Shown: positions 1 through 9,059 of the stretch, one piece after another
How the letters are laid out: each line of letters starts with the position of its first letter
How positions within the stretch are numbered: position 1 is the first letter of the stretch
Assembly: GCA_017935505.1 (NCBI GenBank)
Contig: JAGBHM010000023.1
Location: forward strand, 1-64,000
Direction of reading: 5' to 3'
Length of the DNA stretch: 64,000 nt
DNA from: Bacteroidales bacterium
GTDB lineage: Bacteria; Bacteroidota; Bacteroidia; Bacteroidales; UBA932
Notes under the pieces: generated by a model
What the model was told of the DNA's origin: nothing
The model's database searches: none
The model's input: the letters and a program-made list of their open reading frames with translations, nothing else
Program-made: the position numbers and the translations under genes

Positions 1-90
1 CCTGAACATGTCTGATACCCGTTAAAGGGAATACCTAGAGGGACCCATAGTTCACATCATTCAGACCTACGTCAAAGGTACAATAAAAGA

Positions 91-121
91 GCACCATAAC
101 TCCATATTGGAATTATGGTGC
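91..121. other. Near-perfect hairpin (inverted repeat)
   Basis: GCACCATAA at 91-99 pairs with TTATGGTGC at 113-121. After one C/A mismatch, TCCA (101-104) pairs with TGGA (108-111) around a 3-nt loop. Neither strand has a clear T-run directly after the stem, so it is not an obvious intrinsic terminator. It could be part of a structured RNA or a dispersed palindromic repeat. The function is unknown. Confidence 0.55.
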
Positions 122-236
122 AAATCTAAAAGAGGGACCCGGCGCGAAGCGTTGGGAGGGATGGAGTCGGAACTTGTTCCGACGGAACCAAGCCAAACTT
201 ACCCTATCGTCACTGTCGTAATAGCCATATAAACAC

Positions 237-276
237 GAAAGAAGGCGACTAAATCACTTATTAGTCACCCTCTTTC
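237..276 (-). terminator. Probable terminator after the cytochrome b gene
   Basis: The arms GAAAGAAGG-CGACTAA (237-252) and TTAGTCACCCTCTTTC (261-276) pair over 14 positions, with two mismatches, around an 8-nt loop. The stem starts 40 bp past the stop codon of the minus-strand cytochrome b gene. The T-run is weak, so intrinsic termination is inferred mainly from stem strength and position. Confidence 0.5.
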
Positions 277-316
277 TGTTATAATGTTTTATGAATATCG
301 CTATTATTGCCGATTC

Positions 317-988
317 TTAGCAGCAAGCGCAGCAGCCGTTTGCAACGATATGAGCTTTAACTGCAACAGCAACGAAAACAACTACAAGAACAGTTGAGAT
401 AACCAAGCTCACAACTTTCCAGCGTTTCATCCAGATATTGTTGTTGAGACCAAGGGTATGCAATGCGCTCCAGAAACCGTGGTTGATGTGCAACCAAAGA
501 GCTGCAAACCAAACGATATAAACTATAACAACCCAAAGAGGTTTGAAAGTCTCTTTCATAAGAACTGAACCAACTTCAGGATGGCCGCCCATCATCTCTG
601 GCAACTGCATTTTAGCCCAGAAATGTGTAAGGTGGAATGCCAATACACCTAGTACGATGATACCCAAAACCAACATGTTTTTAGATGCCCAATCATCTGT
701 TTTAGCCTTGTTTGCAACAGCGTATCTTTGAGGACCGCGTGCTTTGAGGTTCATGAAATTCAAGATGAATGCGTAAACAATGTGGATGATGAAACCGGCA
801 GCAAGAACAGGAACCATTACTGTAACAATAGGTAATGCCATGAACTCGCAACCTGCATCAAATGCCTCATCGCTGATGAGGGACAATGCGTTTACAAAAG
901 CATGTATAAACATGAACAGAATTAGGAACAGACCACTTATACTCATTATAAGTTTCTTTCCGATAGAAGATGTAAAGATATTAGCCAT
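317..988 (-). CDS. sdhC: Succinate dehydrogenase/fumarate reductase cytochrome b subunit
   Basis: This is the membrane anchor of the respiratory succinate:quinone or fumarate:quinol oxidoreductase. It binds heme b and the quinone and holds the catalytic flavoprotein and iron-sulfur subunits at the inner membrane. The 223-aa protein has five hydrophobic segments and histidines inside or next to them (H29, H69, H119, H122, H167, H170, H177) that could be heme ligands. The N-terminus MANIFTSSIGKK and the length fit the single-subunit b558-type family of Bacteroidetes, where the gene is often called frdC. A -7-like TATCTTTG lies on this strand at 1050-1057. The usual partner genes sdhA and sdhB do not follow within the 316 bases downstream, which is odd for this family. 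Family assignment is firm; the preferred reaction direction cannot be told from sequence. Confidence 0.9.
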   Translation of the reverse strand: MANIFTSSIGKKLIMSISGLFLILFMFIHAFVNALSLISDEAFDAGCEFMALPIVTVMVPVLAAGFIIHIVYAFILNFMNLKARGPQRYAVANKAKTDDWASKNMLVLGIIVLGVLAFHLTHFWAKMQLPEMMGGHPEVGSVLMKETFKPLWVVIVYIVWFAALWLHINHGFWSALHTLGLNNNIWMKRWKVVSLVISTVLVVVFVAVAVKAHIVANGCCACC

Positions 989-1066
989 ATCAATTATTTA
1001 AATTATTTATAAATCGTAGTTATTTGTGCAATAATTTCAAATTGCTACGCAAAGATATACTCTTAG

Positions 1067-1097
1067 TTGCAATTATCATAATATTTGGCTACTTTTG
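1067..1097 (+). promoter_or_regulatory. Bacteroidetes-type promoter upstream of pyrH
   Basis: A -33-like TTG (1067-1069) and a -7 box TACTTTTG (1090-1097) are separated by 20 bp. This matches the TTTG-N19-21-TAnnTTTG pattern of the primary Bacteroidetes sigma factor. The pyrH start codon lies 53 bp beyond the -7 box. Confidence 0.6.
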
Positions 1098-1149
1098 TTT
1101 GGCTTTAAGAGCAAAAAAAATCATAAATTCAACTTATCTGTAGAGGAAA

Positions 1150-1857
1150 ATGAAATATAAAAGAGTTTTATTGAAACTTAGCGGAGAGAGCCTCGGAGGG
1201 GAGTCTGGAGTAGGATTGGATCCTGCAATGATGCAGCAGTATGCCAAAGAGATTGCAGCTGTTGCCGCAAAAGGAGTTCAGGTTGCAATAGTCATCGGCG
1301 GTGGAAATATCTTTAGAGGAATGTCTGGTGTAGGCAAGGGTGTGAGCCGTGTAAAGGGCGACCAGATGGGCATGCTTGCAACTGTTATAAATAGTATAGG
1401 ATTGTCGATGCATATAAAGTCACAAGGTGTTGAGGCGGAGGTCTTTACATCAATACAGATGGAGCCTGTGGCCCGTTATTATGCAAAAGAGAAGGCTGTA
1501 GAGGTTATGGAGAAGGGTGGTGTTGCCATTATTGCCGGCGGCACAGGAAATCCATATTTCACAACAGATTCGGCTGCAGCATTGCGTGCATGTGAGATAG
1601 AGGCCGATGTGCTGCTCAAAGGTACAAGGGTTGACGGAGTCTATACAGCAGATCCTGAGAAAGACCCTACAGCCGTTAAATTTGATACAATTACCTTTGA
1701 TGAGGTCTATTCGCGCGGTCTTAAGATAATGGATCTCACTGCATTCACACTATGCAAGGAGAACAGGTGCCCTATAATGGTATTTGATATGGATACTGCA
1801 GGTAATCTGCAGAAATTGCTTTCAGGCGAGATGATTGGTACCCTCGTCCACAATTAG
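1150..1857 (+). CDS. pyrH: UMP kinase
   Basis: This enzyme phosphorylates UMP to UDP with ATP in cytoplasmic pyrimidine biosynthesis. The 235-aa protein belongs to the amino-acid kinase fold rather than the P-loop kinases. Visible motifs are the N-terminal KLSGESLGG nucleotide-binding loop, VIGGGNIFRG near residue 50, GGTGNPYFTTDSAA near residue 135, and the uridylate-kinase TRVDGVYTADP segment near residue 160. Length is normal for bacterial PyrH, and the start MKYKRVLLKLSGES is the usual one. The ribosome recycling factor gene follows after 28 bp; pyrH-frr is a widely conserved pair and probably one transcript ending at the terminator at 2473. Confidence 0.97.
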   Translation: MKYKRVLLKLSGESLGGESGVGLDPAMMQQYAKEIAAVAAKGVQVAIVIGGGNIFRGMSGVGKGVSRVKGDQMGMLATVINSIGLSMHIKSQGVEAEVFTSIQMEPVARYYAKEKAVEVMEKGGVAIIAGGTGNPYFTTDSAAALRACEIEADVLLKGTRVDGVYTADPEKDPTAVKFDTITFDEVYSRGLKIMDLTAFTLCKENRCPIMVFDMDTAGNLQKLLSGEMIGTLVHN

Positions 1858-1885
1858 TAGAATTAAAAATTAAAATTTAGATATT

Positions 1886-2452
1886 ATGGATATAAGTGTT
1901 TCAAAAGATTGTATTGCTCAGGCAAAAGAGAAAATGGCTAAAGCTTTAGCACATTTGGAAGATGAGTTGAGAAATTTCAGAGCTGGAAAAGCCAATCCAG
2001 CTGTATTCAATTCAGTTGTTGTTGACTACTACGGTTCTCCAACACCTGTTCCTCAGGTGGCAAGTGTGACAACTCCGGATGCAAAGACAATTCTTATCCA
2101 ACCATGGGAGAAAAAACTTATTGCAGCTATTGAGAAGGCTATCATGGATGCAAATCTTGGTTTTACTCCACAAAACAACGGTGAGCAGATTAGAATCAAT
2201 ATTCCTGCACTTACTGAGGAGCGCAGAAAAGAGCTTGTAAAACAGGCGAAGGCTGCTGGTGAGAATGCAAAAGTAAGTATTCGTAACGCCCGTCGTGATG
2301 TTGTGGATGCTCATAAGAAGTATCAGAAAGATGGTCTTCCTGAGGATGTTTGCAAAGATGCAGAGGCTGCTATCCAGAAAGAGACAGATGCTTTCAATAA
2401 GAAGGTTGATGAGACTATCGCAGCAAAAGAGAAAGAGATCATGACTGTATAA
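1886..2452 (+). CDS. frr: Ribosome recycling factor
   Basis: This factor works with EF-G after termination to split the post-termination ribosome so the subunits can be reused. The 188-aa length is close to the usual 185-186. Typical family segments are ELRNFRAGKANP near residue 28, the VPQVASVTTPDAKT loop near residue 55, and ALTEERRKELVKQAK near residue 110 that opens the long C-terminal helix. It is transcribed with pyrH, and a strong intrinsic terminator follows 20 bp after the stop codon. Confidence 0.97.
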   Translation: MDISVSKDCIAQAKEKMAKALAHLEDELRNFRAGKANPAVFNSVVVDYYGSPTPVPQVASVTTPDAKTILIQPWEKKLIAAIEKAIMDANLGFTPQNNGEQIRINIPALTEERRKELVKQAKAAGENAKVSIRNARRDVVDAHKKYQKDGLPEDVCKDAEAAIQKETDAFNKKVDETIAAKEKEIMTV

Positions 2453-2472
2453 TGCAGTATGCAGAAAATAGA

Positions 2473-2514
2473 AACCGTCGGTACAAATCAATAATGTACC
2501 GACGGTTCTTTTTA
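2473..2514. terminator. Intrinsic terminator between frr and pgk
   Basis: AACCGTCGGTAC (2473-2484) pairs perfectly with GTACCGACGGTT (2496-2507) over 12 bp with an 11-nt loop, and a T-rich run follows on the plus strand. It sits between convergent frr and pgk, so it may serve both genes. Confidence 0.9.
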
Positions 2515-2532
2515 TATCTACAAAGCAGTTGA

Positions 2533-3789
2533 TTACTCTCTGATTGCTTTGATACCAGGAAGTTCGATGCCCTCGAGATACTCAAGCATTGCACCGCCGC
2601 CTGTTGAAACATAGCTTACTTTGTCGGCATAGCCCATCTGGGTAACTGCTGCAACTGAGTCACCGCCACCAACAAGAGTGAACGCACCCTTCTCTGATGT
2701 AACTTTTGCAAGAATTTCAGCAATGTAGTTTGTACCTTTTGCAAATGCAGGCATTTCAAACACACCTACAGGACCATTCCATAGAATTGTCTTTGAGTTC
2801 ATCAGAACCTCCTCCCAAACAGCAAGTGTTGCAGGAGCTGCATCCATTCCCTCCCAACCGTCTGGAATCTCGTAGTTGTTTACAATCTGGGTATTTGCCT
2901 CATTTGAGAAGTCGTCGGCAATTACAACCTCTTTTGAGAAGTAGAGTTTCACACCCTTCTCCTCTGCCTTCTTGATGATGTTGAGAGCAAGCTCCATCTG
3001 GTCATCCTCGCAAAGTGATTTTCCAATTTTGCCGCCTTGTGCCTTTACAAATGTATAGACCATACCGCCACCGATAATCATATTGTCGCAAACATCAAAA
3101 AGGTGCTCAATAATTCCAATCTTTGATGAAACCTTTGCTCCGCCAATGATTGCGGTTACAGGGTGCTCGCCATTATGGAGAACTTTGTCGATAGCCTTGA
3201 TCTCTCCCTCCATGATGTAGCCGAACATCTTGTCGTTAGGGAAATATTTTGCAATAAGGGCTGTTGAGGCATGTGCACGGTGTGCAGTGCCGAATGCATC
3301 ATTGATGTAGCAGTCTGCATATGAAGCGAGTTTCTTTACAAACTCCTTCTGGCTCTCTTTAACCTGAGCTTTTGCAGCTTTCTTCTCCTCGTCTGTAGCA
3401 TCTTCTGCCAATCCGCGTGGTTTGCCCTCCTCTTCTGCATAGAAACGAAGGTTCTCAAGAAGAAGTACCTCGCCTGGTTGCAGAGCAGCTACCTCAGCAT
3501 CTGCCTTCATGCAATCCTCTGCAAATTTTACCTTGACGCCCAAAAGCTCCTCTATTCTATATATAATGTGTTTCAGTGAGAATTTCTCAGTCACTCCCTT
3601 TGGTCTGCCCAAATGAGACATGAGAATCAAAGATCCTCCGCCGGCCAATACTTTTTTCAATGTAGGGATGGCAGCTCTTATTCTTGTGTCGTCTGTAATC
3701 TCGAACTGCCCATTCAACGGAACATTGAAGTCAACGCGTACGATAGCCTTCTTGCCGCTGAAATTGTAAGTGTCAATACTCTGTTGCAT
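2533..3789 (-). CDS. pgk: Phosphoglycerate kinase
   Basis: This glycolytic enzyme converts 1,3-bisphosphoglycerate and ADP to 3-phosphoglycerate and ATP in the cytoplasm. The 418-aa protein shows the substrate-binding VRVDFNVPL near residue 18 and SHLGRPKG near residue 57. It also has the hinge GGAKVSSKI near residue 217, the nucleotide-site GPVGVFEM, and the C-terminal [10 protein letters not shown] take ATG at 3789 as the start. A GTG two codons upstream (3795) would add only two residues. A -7-like TATTTTTG lies on this strand at 3822-3829, 33 bp from the start. The gene is monocistronic and ends at the terminator shared with frr. Confidence 0.97.
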   Translation of the reverse strand: MQQSIDTYNFSGKKAIVRVDFNVPLNGQFEITDDTRIRAAIPTLKKVLAGGGSLILMSHLGRPKGVTEKFSLKHIIYRIEELLGVKVKFAEDCMKADAEVAALQPGEVLLLENLRFYAEEEGKPRGLAEDATDEEKKAAKAQVKESQKEFVKKLASYADCYINDAFGTAHRAHASTALIAKYFPNDKMFGYIMEGEIKAIDKVLHNGEHPVTAIIGGAKVSSKIGIIEHLFDVCDNMIIGGGMVYTFVKAQGGKIGKSLCEDDQMELALNIIKKAEEKGVKLYFSKEVVIADDFSNEANTQIVNNYEIPDGWEGMDAAPATLAVWEEVLMNSKTILWNGPVGVFEMPAFAKGTNYIAEILAKVTSEKGAFTLVGGGDSVAAVTQMGYADKVSYVSTGGGAMLEYLEGIELPGIKAIRE

Positions 3790-3895
3790 AACCACAATTT
3801 TTTAAAATTCTAAATTCGGCGCAAAAATAATAAATTTTAACTATTTTTGAAGTTTCATAACCCCGTATAACAGTAAAAACAAAACAGAGGAATAT

Positions 3896-4855
3896 ATGTT
3901 GTTGGAAAGTCCGCAGAGCTGGAGTGATTATGAACTGATTGATTCCGGTAATTTTGAGAAACTTGAGAGGTTCGGACAATACATATTGGCCCGTCCTGAA
4001 CCAAAGGCATTGTGGGACAAGACCCTTTCGGCCGGTGAGTGGGACAGGCTTGCCCATACACGGTTTGTAACAGGTGCAGGATTTGGCCGTTCCGGCAAGG
4101 AAGACAGCGGAACCTGGAAAATGCTCAAGAAGATGCCTGAGCAGTGGTATATAAGGTATAATGCAGGAGGCCTTGATTTCAAATTGAGGCTCGGTCTCAC
4201 CTCTTTCAAACATGTTGGTGTATTCCCAGAGCAGGCTCCAAACTGGAATTTCATATACAGCCAGTCCCGACAACTTGTAAACAAATTCAAGTCAGAAAAG
4301 AGGGAAGAGCTGCCTAAAGTGCTCAATCTGTTTGCATATACCGGAGCCGCATCTCTTGCTGCAAAGGCGGCAGGTGCTGATACTACGCATTTGGATTCTG
4401 TGAGGCAGGTGGTAACATGGGCCAAGGGAAATATGGAGAGCAGCGGCCTCGACAATATACGCTGGGTTGTGGAAGATGCCCTCAAATTTGTGAAGAGGGA
4501 GGCAAAAAGGGGCAAGTTGTACAATGGCCTTATCCTCGATCCTCCTGCTTATGGACATGGTCCCGACGGTGAAAAATGGAAACTTGATGAGCTCCTGTTT
4601 GAACTGTTGCAGAACTGTTCAAAGATTGTTGCTCCAAAAGACTCATTTATGGTGCTTAACCTCTATTCGAACGGTTATTCGGCTCTGTTGGCAGATACAG
4701 CGGTGCGTACGGCATTTGGCTTGAAACAGGAGAATATCGTGGGAATAGACCAGTTTGAACCGGGAAAAGTTGCCCTCGGGTTCGGTGAACTTGTGTTGAG
4801 GGACAAACTTGGCAAGGCAATACCTTTGAGCGTATTCTCACGCTTGAGAAGATAA
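3896..4855 (+). CDS. Class I SAM-dependent methyltransferase, RlmI/RlmL-like
   Basis: This 319-aa protein is most like methyltransferases that modify 23S rRNA bases. The SAM-binding motif I is VLNLFAYTGAASLAAKAAGA near residue 143, followed by a motif II acidic stretch (THLDSVRQ). The catalytic-loop motif is DPPAYGHG near residue 217, the (N/D)PPY/F type used by RNA and DNA base methyltransferases. The about 130-residue N-terminal part contains the conserved EQAPNWNFIY segment just before the catalytic domain. The start at 3896 has a purine-rich AGAGG about 8 bp upstream. The exact rRNA position modified cannot be told from sequence. Lgt follows 48 bp downstream on the same strand and may be cotranscribed. 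Confidence 0.75.
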   Translation: MLLESPQSWSDYELIDSGNFEKLERFGQYILARPEPKALWDKTLSAGEWDRLAHTRFVTGAGFGRSGKEDSGTWKMLKKMPEQWYIRYNAGGLDFKLRLGLTSFKHVGVFPEQAPNWNFIYSQSRQLVNKFKSEKREELPKVLNLFAYTGAASLAAKAAGADTTHLDSVRQVVTWAKGNMESSGLDNIRWVVEDALKFVKREAKRGKLYNGLILDPPAYGHGPDGEKWKLDELLFELLQNCSKIVAPKDSFMVLNLYSNGYSALLADTAVRTAFGLKQENIVGIDQFEPGKVALGFGELVLRDKLGKAIPLSVFSRLRR

Positions 4856-4903
4856 TATGCAGGAAAAAACAGCAGTTGAAGTATAAAAAAGAGAAGAACA
4901 GTG

Positions 4904-5764
4904 ATGAATATATTTGCAATGCTACCATACGCAATACATTGGAATGTAGATCCTGAGATATTCAGCATCGGCCCCATACATGTGAGATATTATGGTTTGC
5001 TCTTCATGTCGGGTTTCATATTGGGCTACTGGATGTTCACAAAATTTTTCAAGAGGGAGGGGCTTCCGCTCCAGCTCCTCGATACACTGCTCTATCTTTT
5101 GCTGGGATGTACCCTTGTGGGTTCGCGTCTGGGACACGTGCTCTTCTATCAGCCAGAGTATTATCTTGCCAACCCTATCGAAATATTCAAAGTATGGGAA
5201 GGAGGCCTTGCAAGCCATGGTGGAACCATCGCCATAATGATTGGAATGTGGTGGTTTGTAAAGAAATATGGCCGCAAATATGATTTTGATTATCTGTGGA
5301 TTCTCGACAGACTTGCAGTAGCGGTCTGCTTTGCAGCAATGTTCATCCGTCTGGGCAACCTCATGAATTCAGAAATATACGGCAACCCTACAAATCTTCC
5401 GTGGGGATTCATATTTGAGACAAGAGGTGAGATTTTTCCTAAACATCCAACACAGCTCTACGAAGCACTGTGCTACCTTGGCACCGGTATAATAATGTCA
5501 TATCTCTACTGGTTCCGTCTCGACAAAATAAAGAGAGGCCTGCTGTTGGGTATATTCTTTATAGGAATTTTTGGTTCGAGATTCCTTATAGAGTATGTGA
5601 AGGAGCCTCAGGTGGCATTTGAGGAGGGAATGGCTCTGAATATGGGGCAGCTTCTCAGCATACCATTTATAATAATGGGAATATGCCTCATTGTGAGGAG
5701 TTTCATCATAAAGACTCCGGCTGCACTGGAGCAGAAGGGCAACAATAAAAGGCCGGGCTGCTGA
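4904..5764 (+). CDS. lgt: Prolipoprotein diacylglyceryl transferase
   Basis: This inner-membrane enzyme transfers diacylglycerol from phosphatidylglycerol to the lipobox cysteine of prolipoproteins, the first step in lipoprotein maturation. The many lipoproteins in this window depend on it. The 286-aa protein has about seven hydrophobic segments. Family signatures are YGLLFMSGFILGYW near residue 29, GGLASHGG near residue 103, the Lgt signature around RLGNLMNSEIYG near residue 147, and HPTQLYEA near residue 183. I prefer ATG at 4904 over an adjoining GTG at 4901. A second ATG three residues in is also possible. The gene ends 30 bp from convergent smpB. Confidence 0.95.
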   Translation: MNIFAMLPYAIHWNVDPEIFSIGPIHVRYYGLLFMSGFILGYWMFTKFFKREGLPLQLLDTLLYLLLGCTLVGSRLGHVLFYQPEYYLANPIEIFKVWEGGLASHGGTIAIMIGMWWFVKKYGRKYDFDYLWILDRLAVAVCFAAMFIRLGNLMNSEIYGNPTNLPWGFIFETRGEIFPKHPTQLYEALCYLGTGIIMSYLYWFRLDKIKRGLLLGIFFIGIFGSRFLIEYVKEPQVAFEEGMALNMGQLLSIPFIIMGICLIVRSFIIKTPAALEQKGNNKRPGC

Positions 5765-5794
5765 ATTTAGGCGCCTGCCGTAGTGAAACGACCA

Positions 5795-6244
5795 CTACAT
5801 GCGCTCTATATAGCGGCGCATATCCTTTTCTTTGATTGATTCGCGTTTGTCGTACTCTTTCTTACCCTTGGCAAGGGCAATGTTGAGTTTGGCATAGCCA
5901 TTCTCGGCAATGAACATCTTTATTGCCACGATAGTCAGGCCCTTCTCCTTTACACCACGCTGCAGTTTGCGCAGCTCCTTCTTGTTGAGGAGCAGTTTGC
6001 GGTCGCGTCTGGGGTCGTGGTTGAAGAGATTGCCCCACCAGTACTCGGCAATATGCATGTTCTTTACATATAGCTCCCCGTTTGCAAAGTAGCAATAACT
6101 ATCCACGAGCGAGGCTTTGCCTGCCCTTACAGATTTTATCTCGGTTCCTGTGAGGACAATACCTGCGGTATATTTGTCGAGGAACTCATAGTCAAAACCT
6201 GCCCTTTTGTTCTTGATCTCTATGTTGCTTTTAGCTTTTGGCAT
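5795..6244 (-). CDS. smpB: SsrA-binding protein (tmRNA partner)
   Basis: SmpB binds tmRNA and delivers it to stalled ribosomes for trans-translation, so unfinished proteins are tagged and ribosomes freed. The 149-aa protein starts at MPKAKSN (6244). A longer frame reaches 6295, but the extra residues do not resemble the family and would cross the promoter region. Family segments are [35 protein letters not shown] near residue 36, [10 protein letters not shown] near residue 84, and the basic C-terminal tail rich in KKEYDKRE. A -7 box TATCTTTG lies only 10 bp upstream of the start, which implies a very short leader. The tmRNA gene is not visible in this window. Confidence 0.96.
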   Translation of the reverse strand: MPKAKSNIEIKNKRAGFDYEFLDKYTAGIVLTGTEIKSVRAGKASLVDSYCYFANGELYVKNMHIAEYWWGNLFNHDPRRDRKLLLNKKELRKLQRGVKEKGLTIVAIKMFIAENGYAKLNIALAKGKKEYDKRESIKEKDMRRYIERM

Positions 6245-6253
6245 AATTGGGCA

Positions 6254-6282
6254 CAAAGATAACGATTTTTGCCCTATATTTG
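6254..6282. promoter_or_regulatory. Divergent -7 boxes for smpB and miaA
   Basis: On the minus strand TATCTTTG (6254-6261) faces smpB, and on the plus strand TATATTTG (6275-6282) faces miaA. Both match TAnnTTTG. Neither has a TTTG at the ideal 19-21 bp spacing, so these are half-consensus predictions. Confidence 0.45.
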
Positions 6283-6310
6283 TTTGCCCAAACAAATAAT
6301 CAATAATCTG

Positions 6311-7300
6311 ATGGCAAGTATCAGTTTTGACACCCTCAAAGAGAATATAAAATCAATTGCAAAAGAGTATGATGCAATCTGCATTCTCGGCCCTACAGCA
6401 AGCGGCAAGACCCGTTTTGCAGTGGAACTTGCCCTGAAACTCAGCAGAGTTGAGGATGGTATCTTTATTCCGGGTGCTGAGATAATTTCAGCAGATTCAA
6501 GGCAAGTTTATCGGGGAATGGATATAGGTACAGGCAAGGATTTGGGAGAATATTCACTAAAAGTAAAAGATGGCGATGCAACAGTGGATGCTGCCATTCC
6601 GTGCCATCTGACTGATATTGTTGATGCCGGTGAAAAGTATAATATCTTTCAGTACCAGCGCGATTTTTCAGGAGCATGGCAATCGGTGCGTGACAGGGGT
6701 AATGTTCCTATAATATGTGGTGGATCAGGTCTTTATATAGAGGCTGCAACGCGTGGATACCTCCTGCAGGATGTTCCTCAGGATACTGTGCTCAGGGAGG
6801 AGCTCGAAAAAAAAAGTCTCGAAGAGCTGGCCCAAATACTTGTGGAGCTGAAAAGACAGCGCGGGCAGCAGCCGCACAATAATACCGATTTCGATACAAA
6901 AAAGAGGGCGATAAGGGCAATTGAAATAGAGAGGTATGCTCTGGAAAAAGGAGTACCACAGCAACAGATGCTGCCATTGCCGCAAAAGGTATATTATATA
7001 GGTGTTGATATCGACCGCGATTTGAGGAACAAGAAGATTGATGCCCGTCTGCAGGCCCGTCTTGAAGAGGGGATGGTTGATGAGGTTAAGGGGTTGTTGG
7101 AGAGAGGAATTGCTGCTGAGGACCTTATATATTATGGTCTGGAGTATAAATTTCTCACCCAATATATAATAGGTGAGTTGGGTTATGATGAGATGGTTGA
7201 AAAACTGGGAATTGCCATTCATCAGTTCGCAAAACGGCAGATGACATGGTTCAGAGGAATGGAGCGCAAGGGTGTGGAGATAAATTGGATTAGGCTATAA
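6311..7300 (+). CDS. miaA: tRNA dimethylallyltransferase
   Basis: MiaA transfers a dimethylallyl group to N6 of A37 in tRNAs reading codons that start with U, which stabilises codon-anticodon pairing. The 329-aa protein has the P-loop [10 protein letters not shown] near residue 28, the [18 protein letters not shown] segment near residue 62, and [21 protein letters not shown] near residue 100. It also has the GGSGLYIEA loop near residue 140 and a C-terminal region with RQMTWFRG. I chose ATG 6311 because the family N-terminus begins a few residues before the P-loop; the open frame reaches back to 6269 across the promoter. The SGNH hydrolase gene starts 13 bp after the stop codon, so the two may be cotranscribed. 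Confidence 0.94.
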   Translation: MASISFDTLKENIKSIAKEYDAICILGPTASGKTRFAVELALKLSRVEDGIFIPGAEIISADSRQVYRGMDIGTGKDLGEYSLKVKDGDATVDAAIPCHLTDIVDAGEKYNIFQYQRDFSGAWQSVRDRGNVPIICGGSGLYIEAATRGYLLQDVPQDTVLREELEKKSLEELAQILVELKRQRGQQPHNNTDFDTKKRAIRAIEIERYALEKGVPQQQMLPLPQKVYYIGVDIDRDLRNKKIDARLQARLEEGMVDEVKGLLERGIAAEDLIYYGLEYKFLTQYIIGELGYDEMVEKLGIAIHQFAKRQMTWFRGMERKGVEINWIRL

Positions 7301-7313
7301 ACTATTATCGATA

Positions 7314-8492
7314 ATGAGAAAAAATGTTTTGTTAAAAGGAATTGTACTTGTAGTGCTATTGGTTTCAATTGCACCTGAGGTGTTTGCACAGAAATCTTCG
7401 CAATTGAAGTATTATGATGCCAGAGAGCTTGGATTGCCCGTATTGGGAAAGGGGTTTGATGACTGTATCAGGAAAAATGATACTGTAAGTGATGGCTTTT
7501 ATACGCGTCTGCCGGCAGATATCCAGAATGTTGTGAGAAAAGCTGTCTGGGATTTGGGGCAGAACTCGGCAGGTCTGGCAATACGTTTCCGTACAAATTC
7601 AAAATGTATAGGGGCAGAGTGGGAACCCCTCAATAACTTTGGCATGTCGCATATGGCTGCAACAGGAGTGAAGGGCCTAGATTTATATGCTCTTACAGAC
7701 GGTGAGTGGAGATTTACTGGTACAGCACAGCCTAATGGCAAGAATTCGCGCAATATCTTCATTAGGAAAATGGATGGATCTATGCGTGAATATTTGATGT
7801 ATCTGCCTCTCTATGATGGGGTTATAGATCTGAAAATAGGAATAGACAGTAGTGCTGTAATAGAGCTTCCGCATGTGGACGACCTTTTGCCGGTAAGGCC
7901 GTCTGCAACAGCTGCTGGCAATGCAGATATTGAGGAGCTTCCAATTGTATTCTATGGAACAAGTGTAACACAAGGAGGTTGTGCAACACGCCCAGGCATG
8001 GCATATCCTGCACTTATCGAGCGTGCTCTGCATAAAGAGACTATAAACCTTGGTTTCAGCGGAAATGGTAGAATGGACAAGATTATGGCCGACAAAATTG
8101 CAACAATTCCAGCCTCTGCCTATGTTATAGATTGCCTTGCCAACTGTACATACTCTGTTGTAAAAGACAGTACAGAGTATTTTATCCGCACCATTGCCCA
8201 GGCAAACCCTCAGACTCCAATATATATGGTATCAAATTACTGCTATCCATATCAGGATTTTGATGCGGAATTCCAGAAAGATGCTGCTGCAGAGAACAAA
8301 CTCTGGAAAGAGTTTTGTGATAAATTCAGGAAAGAGGGATATAAAAATATCAAGTATATTGATGTTTATGCAAATGGCAATATGAAAAAGTCTCCGCTTG
8401 GTCCCGACCACGAGGGCACTGTTGATGGAGTGCATATGACAGATCTTGGTTTCAGCAGATTTGCCAAATATTTGTTGAAATGGTTAAAGTAG
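7314..8492 (+). CDS. Secreted SGNH/GDSL hydrolase with GxDLY N-domain
   Basis: This is a predicted exported esterase-like hydrolase of 392 aa. A signal peptide ends near VFAQ (residue 26). An N-terminal beta-rich domain carries the GLDLYALTDG motif near residue 124, typical of the GxDLY domain that precedes some SGNH hydrolases in Bacteroidetes. The hydrolase domain has GTSVTQGG with nucleophile S217 in block I, GNG with N251 in block III, and DGVH with D371 and H374 in block V. The substrate is unknown; acetyl-ester or other acyl removal from carbohydrates is a reasonable family-level guess. A paralogue with the same layout is encoded at 34806-35897. It sits 13 bp after miaA and 23 bp before the YbaK-like gene. 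Confidence 0.85.
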   Translation: MRKNVLLKGIVLVVLLVSIAPEVFAQKSSQLKYYDARELGLPVLGKGFDDCIRKNDTVSDGFYTRLPADIQNVVRKAVWDLGQNSAGLAIRFRTNSKCIGAEWEPLNNFGMSHMAATGVKGLDLYALTDGEWRFTGTAQPNGKNSRNIFIRKMDGSMREYLMYLPLYDGVIDLKIGIDSSAVIELPHVDDLLPVRPSATAAGNADIEELPIVFYGTSVTQGGCATRPGMAYPALIERALHKETINLGFSGNGRMDKIMADKIATIPASAYVIDCLANCTYSVVKDSTEYFIRTIAQANPQTPIYMVSNYCYPYQDFDAEFQKDAAAENKLWKEFCDKFRKEGYKNIKYIDVYANGNMKKSPLGPDHEGTVDGVHMTDLGFSRFAKYLLKWLK

Positions 8493-8515
8493 GCGGATAA
8501 TTTCATTTTAGTATT

Positions 8516-9031
8516 ATGGAAAATCAAGTTAACGAAAATCTTGGCCGTCGCAAGAAGGTGCTGGATACCCTTAATGAGTGGGGAATTCCGTTTACCATGT
8601 ATGAGCATCCGCCGCTCCCTACAATTGAGATTGCATTGGAGTATTGGAAAAACATTACAGCAACACATTGCAAGAATCTTTTCTTCAGAAATCATAAGGG
8701 AAACAAACACTATCTGGTTGTTTTTGAGTGCCACCAGCAGATGGCTATTCATGATATCGAAAAGATGCTTCATCAAGGAAAACTCAGTTTTGCCTCAGAG
8801 CAGAGAATGGACAAGTATTTAGGCCTCAGACCAGGCTCTGTTTCGCCCTTTGGGCTTATAAATGACGAGCAGAGAGAGGTTAAGCTTTTCCTTGACAAAA
8901 ATCTTAAAGATGCTCCGCTTCTGAGTTTTCATCCAAATGATAATACCGCGAGTCTGGTTGTTAAAAATGAAGATTTTATGCGCTATCTCGAGCGTTGGGG
9001 AGGAGAGTGGGAATTCCTCGACCTATATTAG
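8516..9031 (+). CDS. YbaK/ProX-type aminoacyl-tRNA deacylase
   Basis: This 171-aa protein resembles stand-alone editing proteins that hydrolyse mischarged tRNA, such as Ala-tRNA(Pro) in the ProX/PrdX group. Family features are the TMYEHPPLPTIEIA segment near residue 26, HCKNLFFRNHKGNKHYLVV near residue 50, GLRPGSVSPFGLIND near residue 102, and the C-terminal SFHPNDNTASLVV near residue 138. Length is normal for the single-domain form. A strong terminator follows, so it is the last gene of the miaA-SGNH-ybaK run. The exact tRNA edited is inferred from family only. Confidence 0.88.
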   Translation: MENQVNENLGRRKKVLDTLNEWGIPFTMYEHPPLPTIEIALEYWKNITATHCKNLFFRNHKGNKHYLVVFECHQQMAIHDIEKMLHQGKLSFASEQRMDKYLGLRPGSVSPFGLINDEQREVKLFLDKNLKDAPLLSFHPNDNTASLVVKNEDFMRYLERWGGEWEFLDLY

Positions 9032-9059
9032 AGATAAATATAAAAAGGATGTAAAAAAG

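Larger units (their letters stand above)
1..316. other. Intergenic stretch with strong hairpins, no recognised gene
   Basis: No convincing gene is visible here. The stretch lies downstream of the minus-strand cytochrome b gene. It holds a near-perfect hairpin (91-121), a perfect 7-2-7 palindrome TCGGAACTTGTTCCGA (167-182), a probable terminator (237-276), and the 9-mer GAGGGACCC twice (39-47 and 132-140). A plus-strand frame is open from 26 to 232, but its only ATG is at 161 and gives just 23 codons. The flavoprotein and iron-sulfur subunit genes that normally follow a dehydrogenase cytochrome b gene are not here. Confidence 0.5.

Noticed and set aside
26..232. Plus-strand frame open for about 69 codons at the window start
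   Set aside because: It has no start codon near its beginning; the only ATG (161) leaves 23 codons. The region is dominated by inverted repeats, and I cannot link the peptide to any family with confidence.
3773..4273. Long minus-strand frame over the methyltransferase gene
   Set aside because: It lies antisense to a gene with clear SAM-binding motifs, overlaps pgk, and shows no protein-like features of its own.
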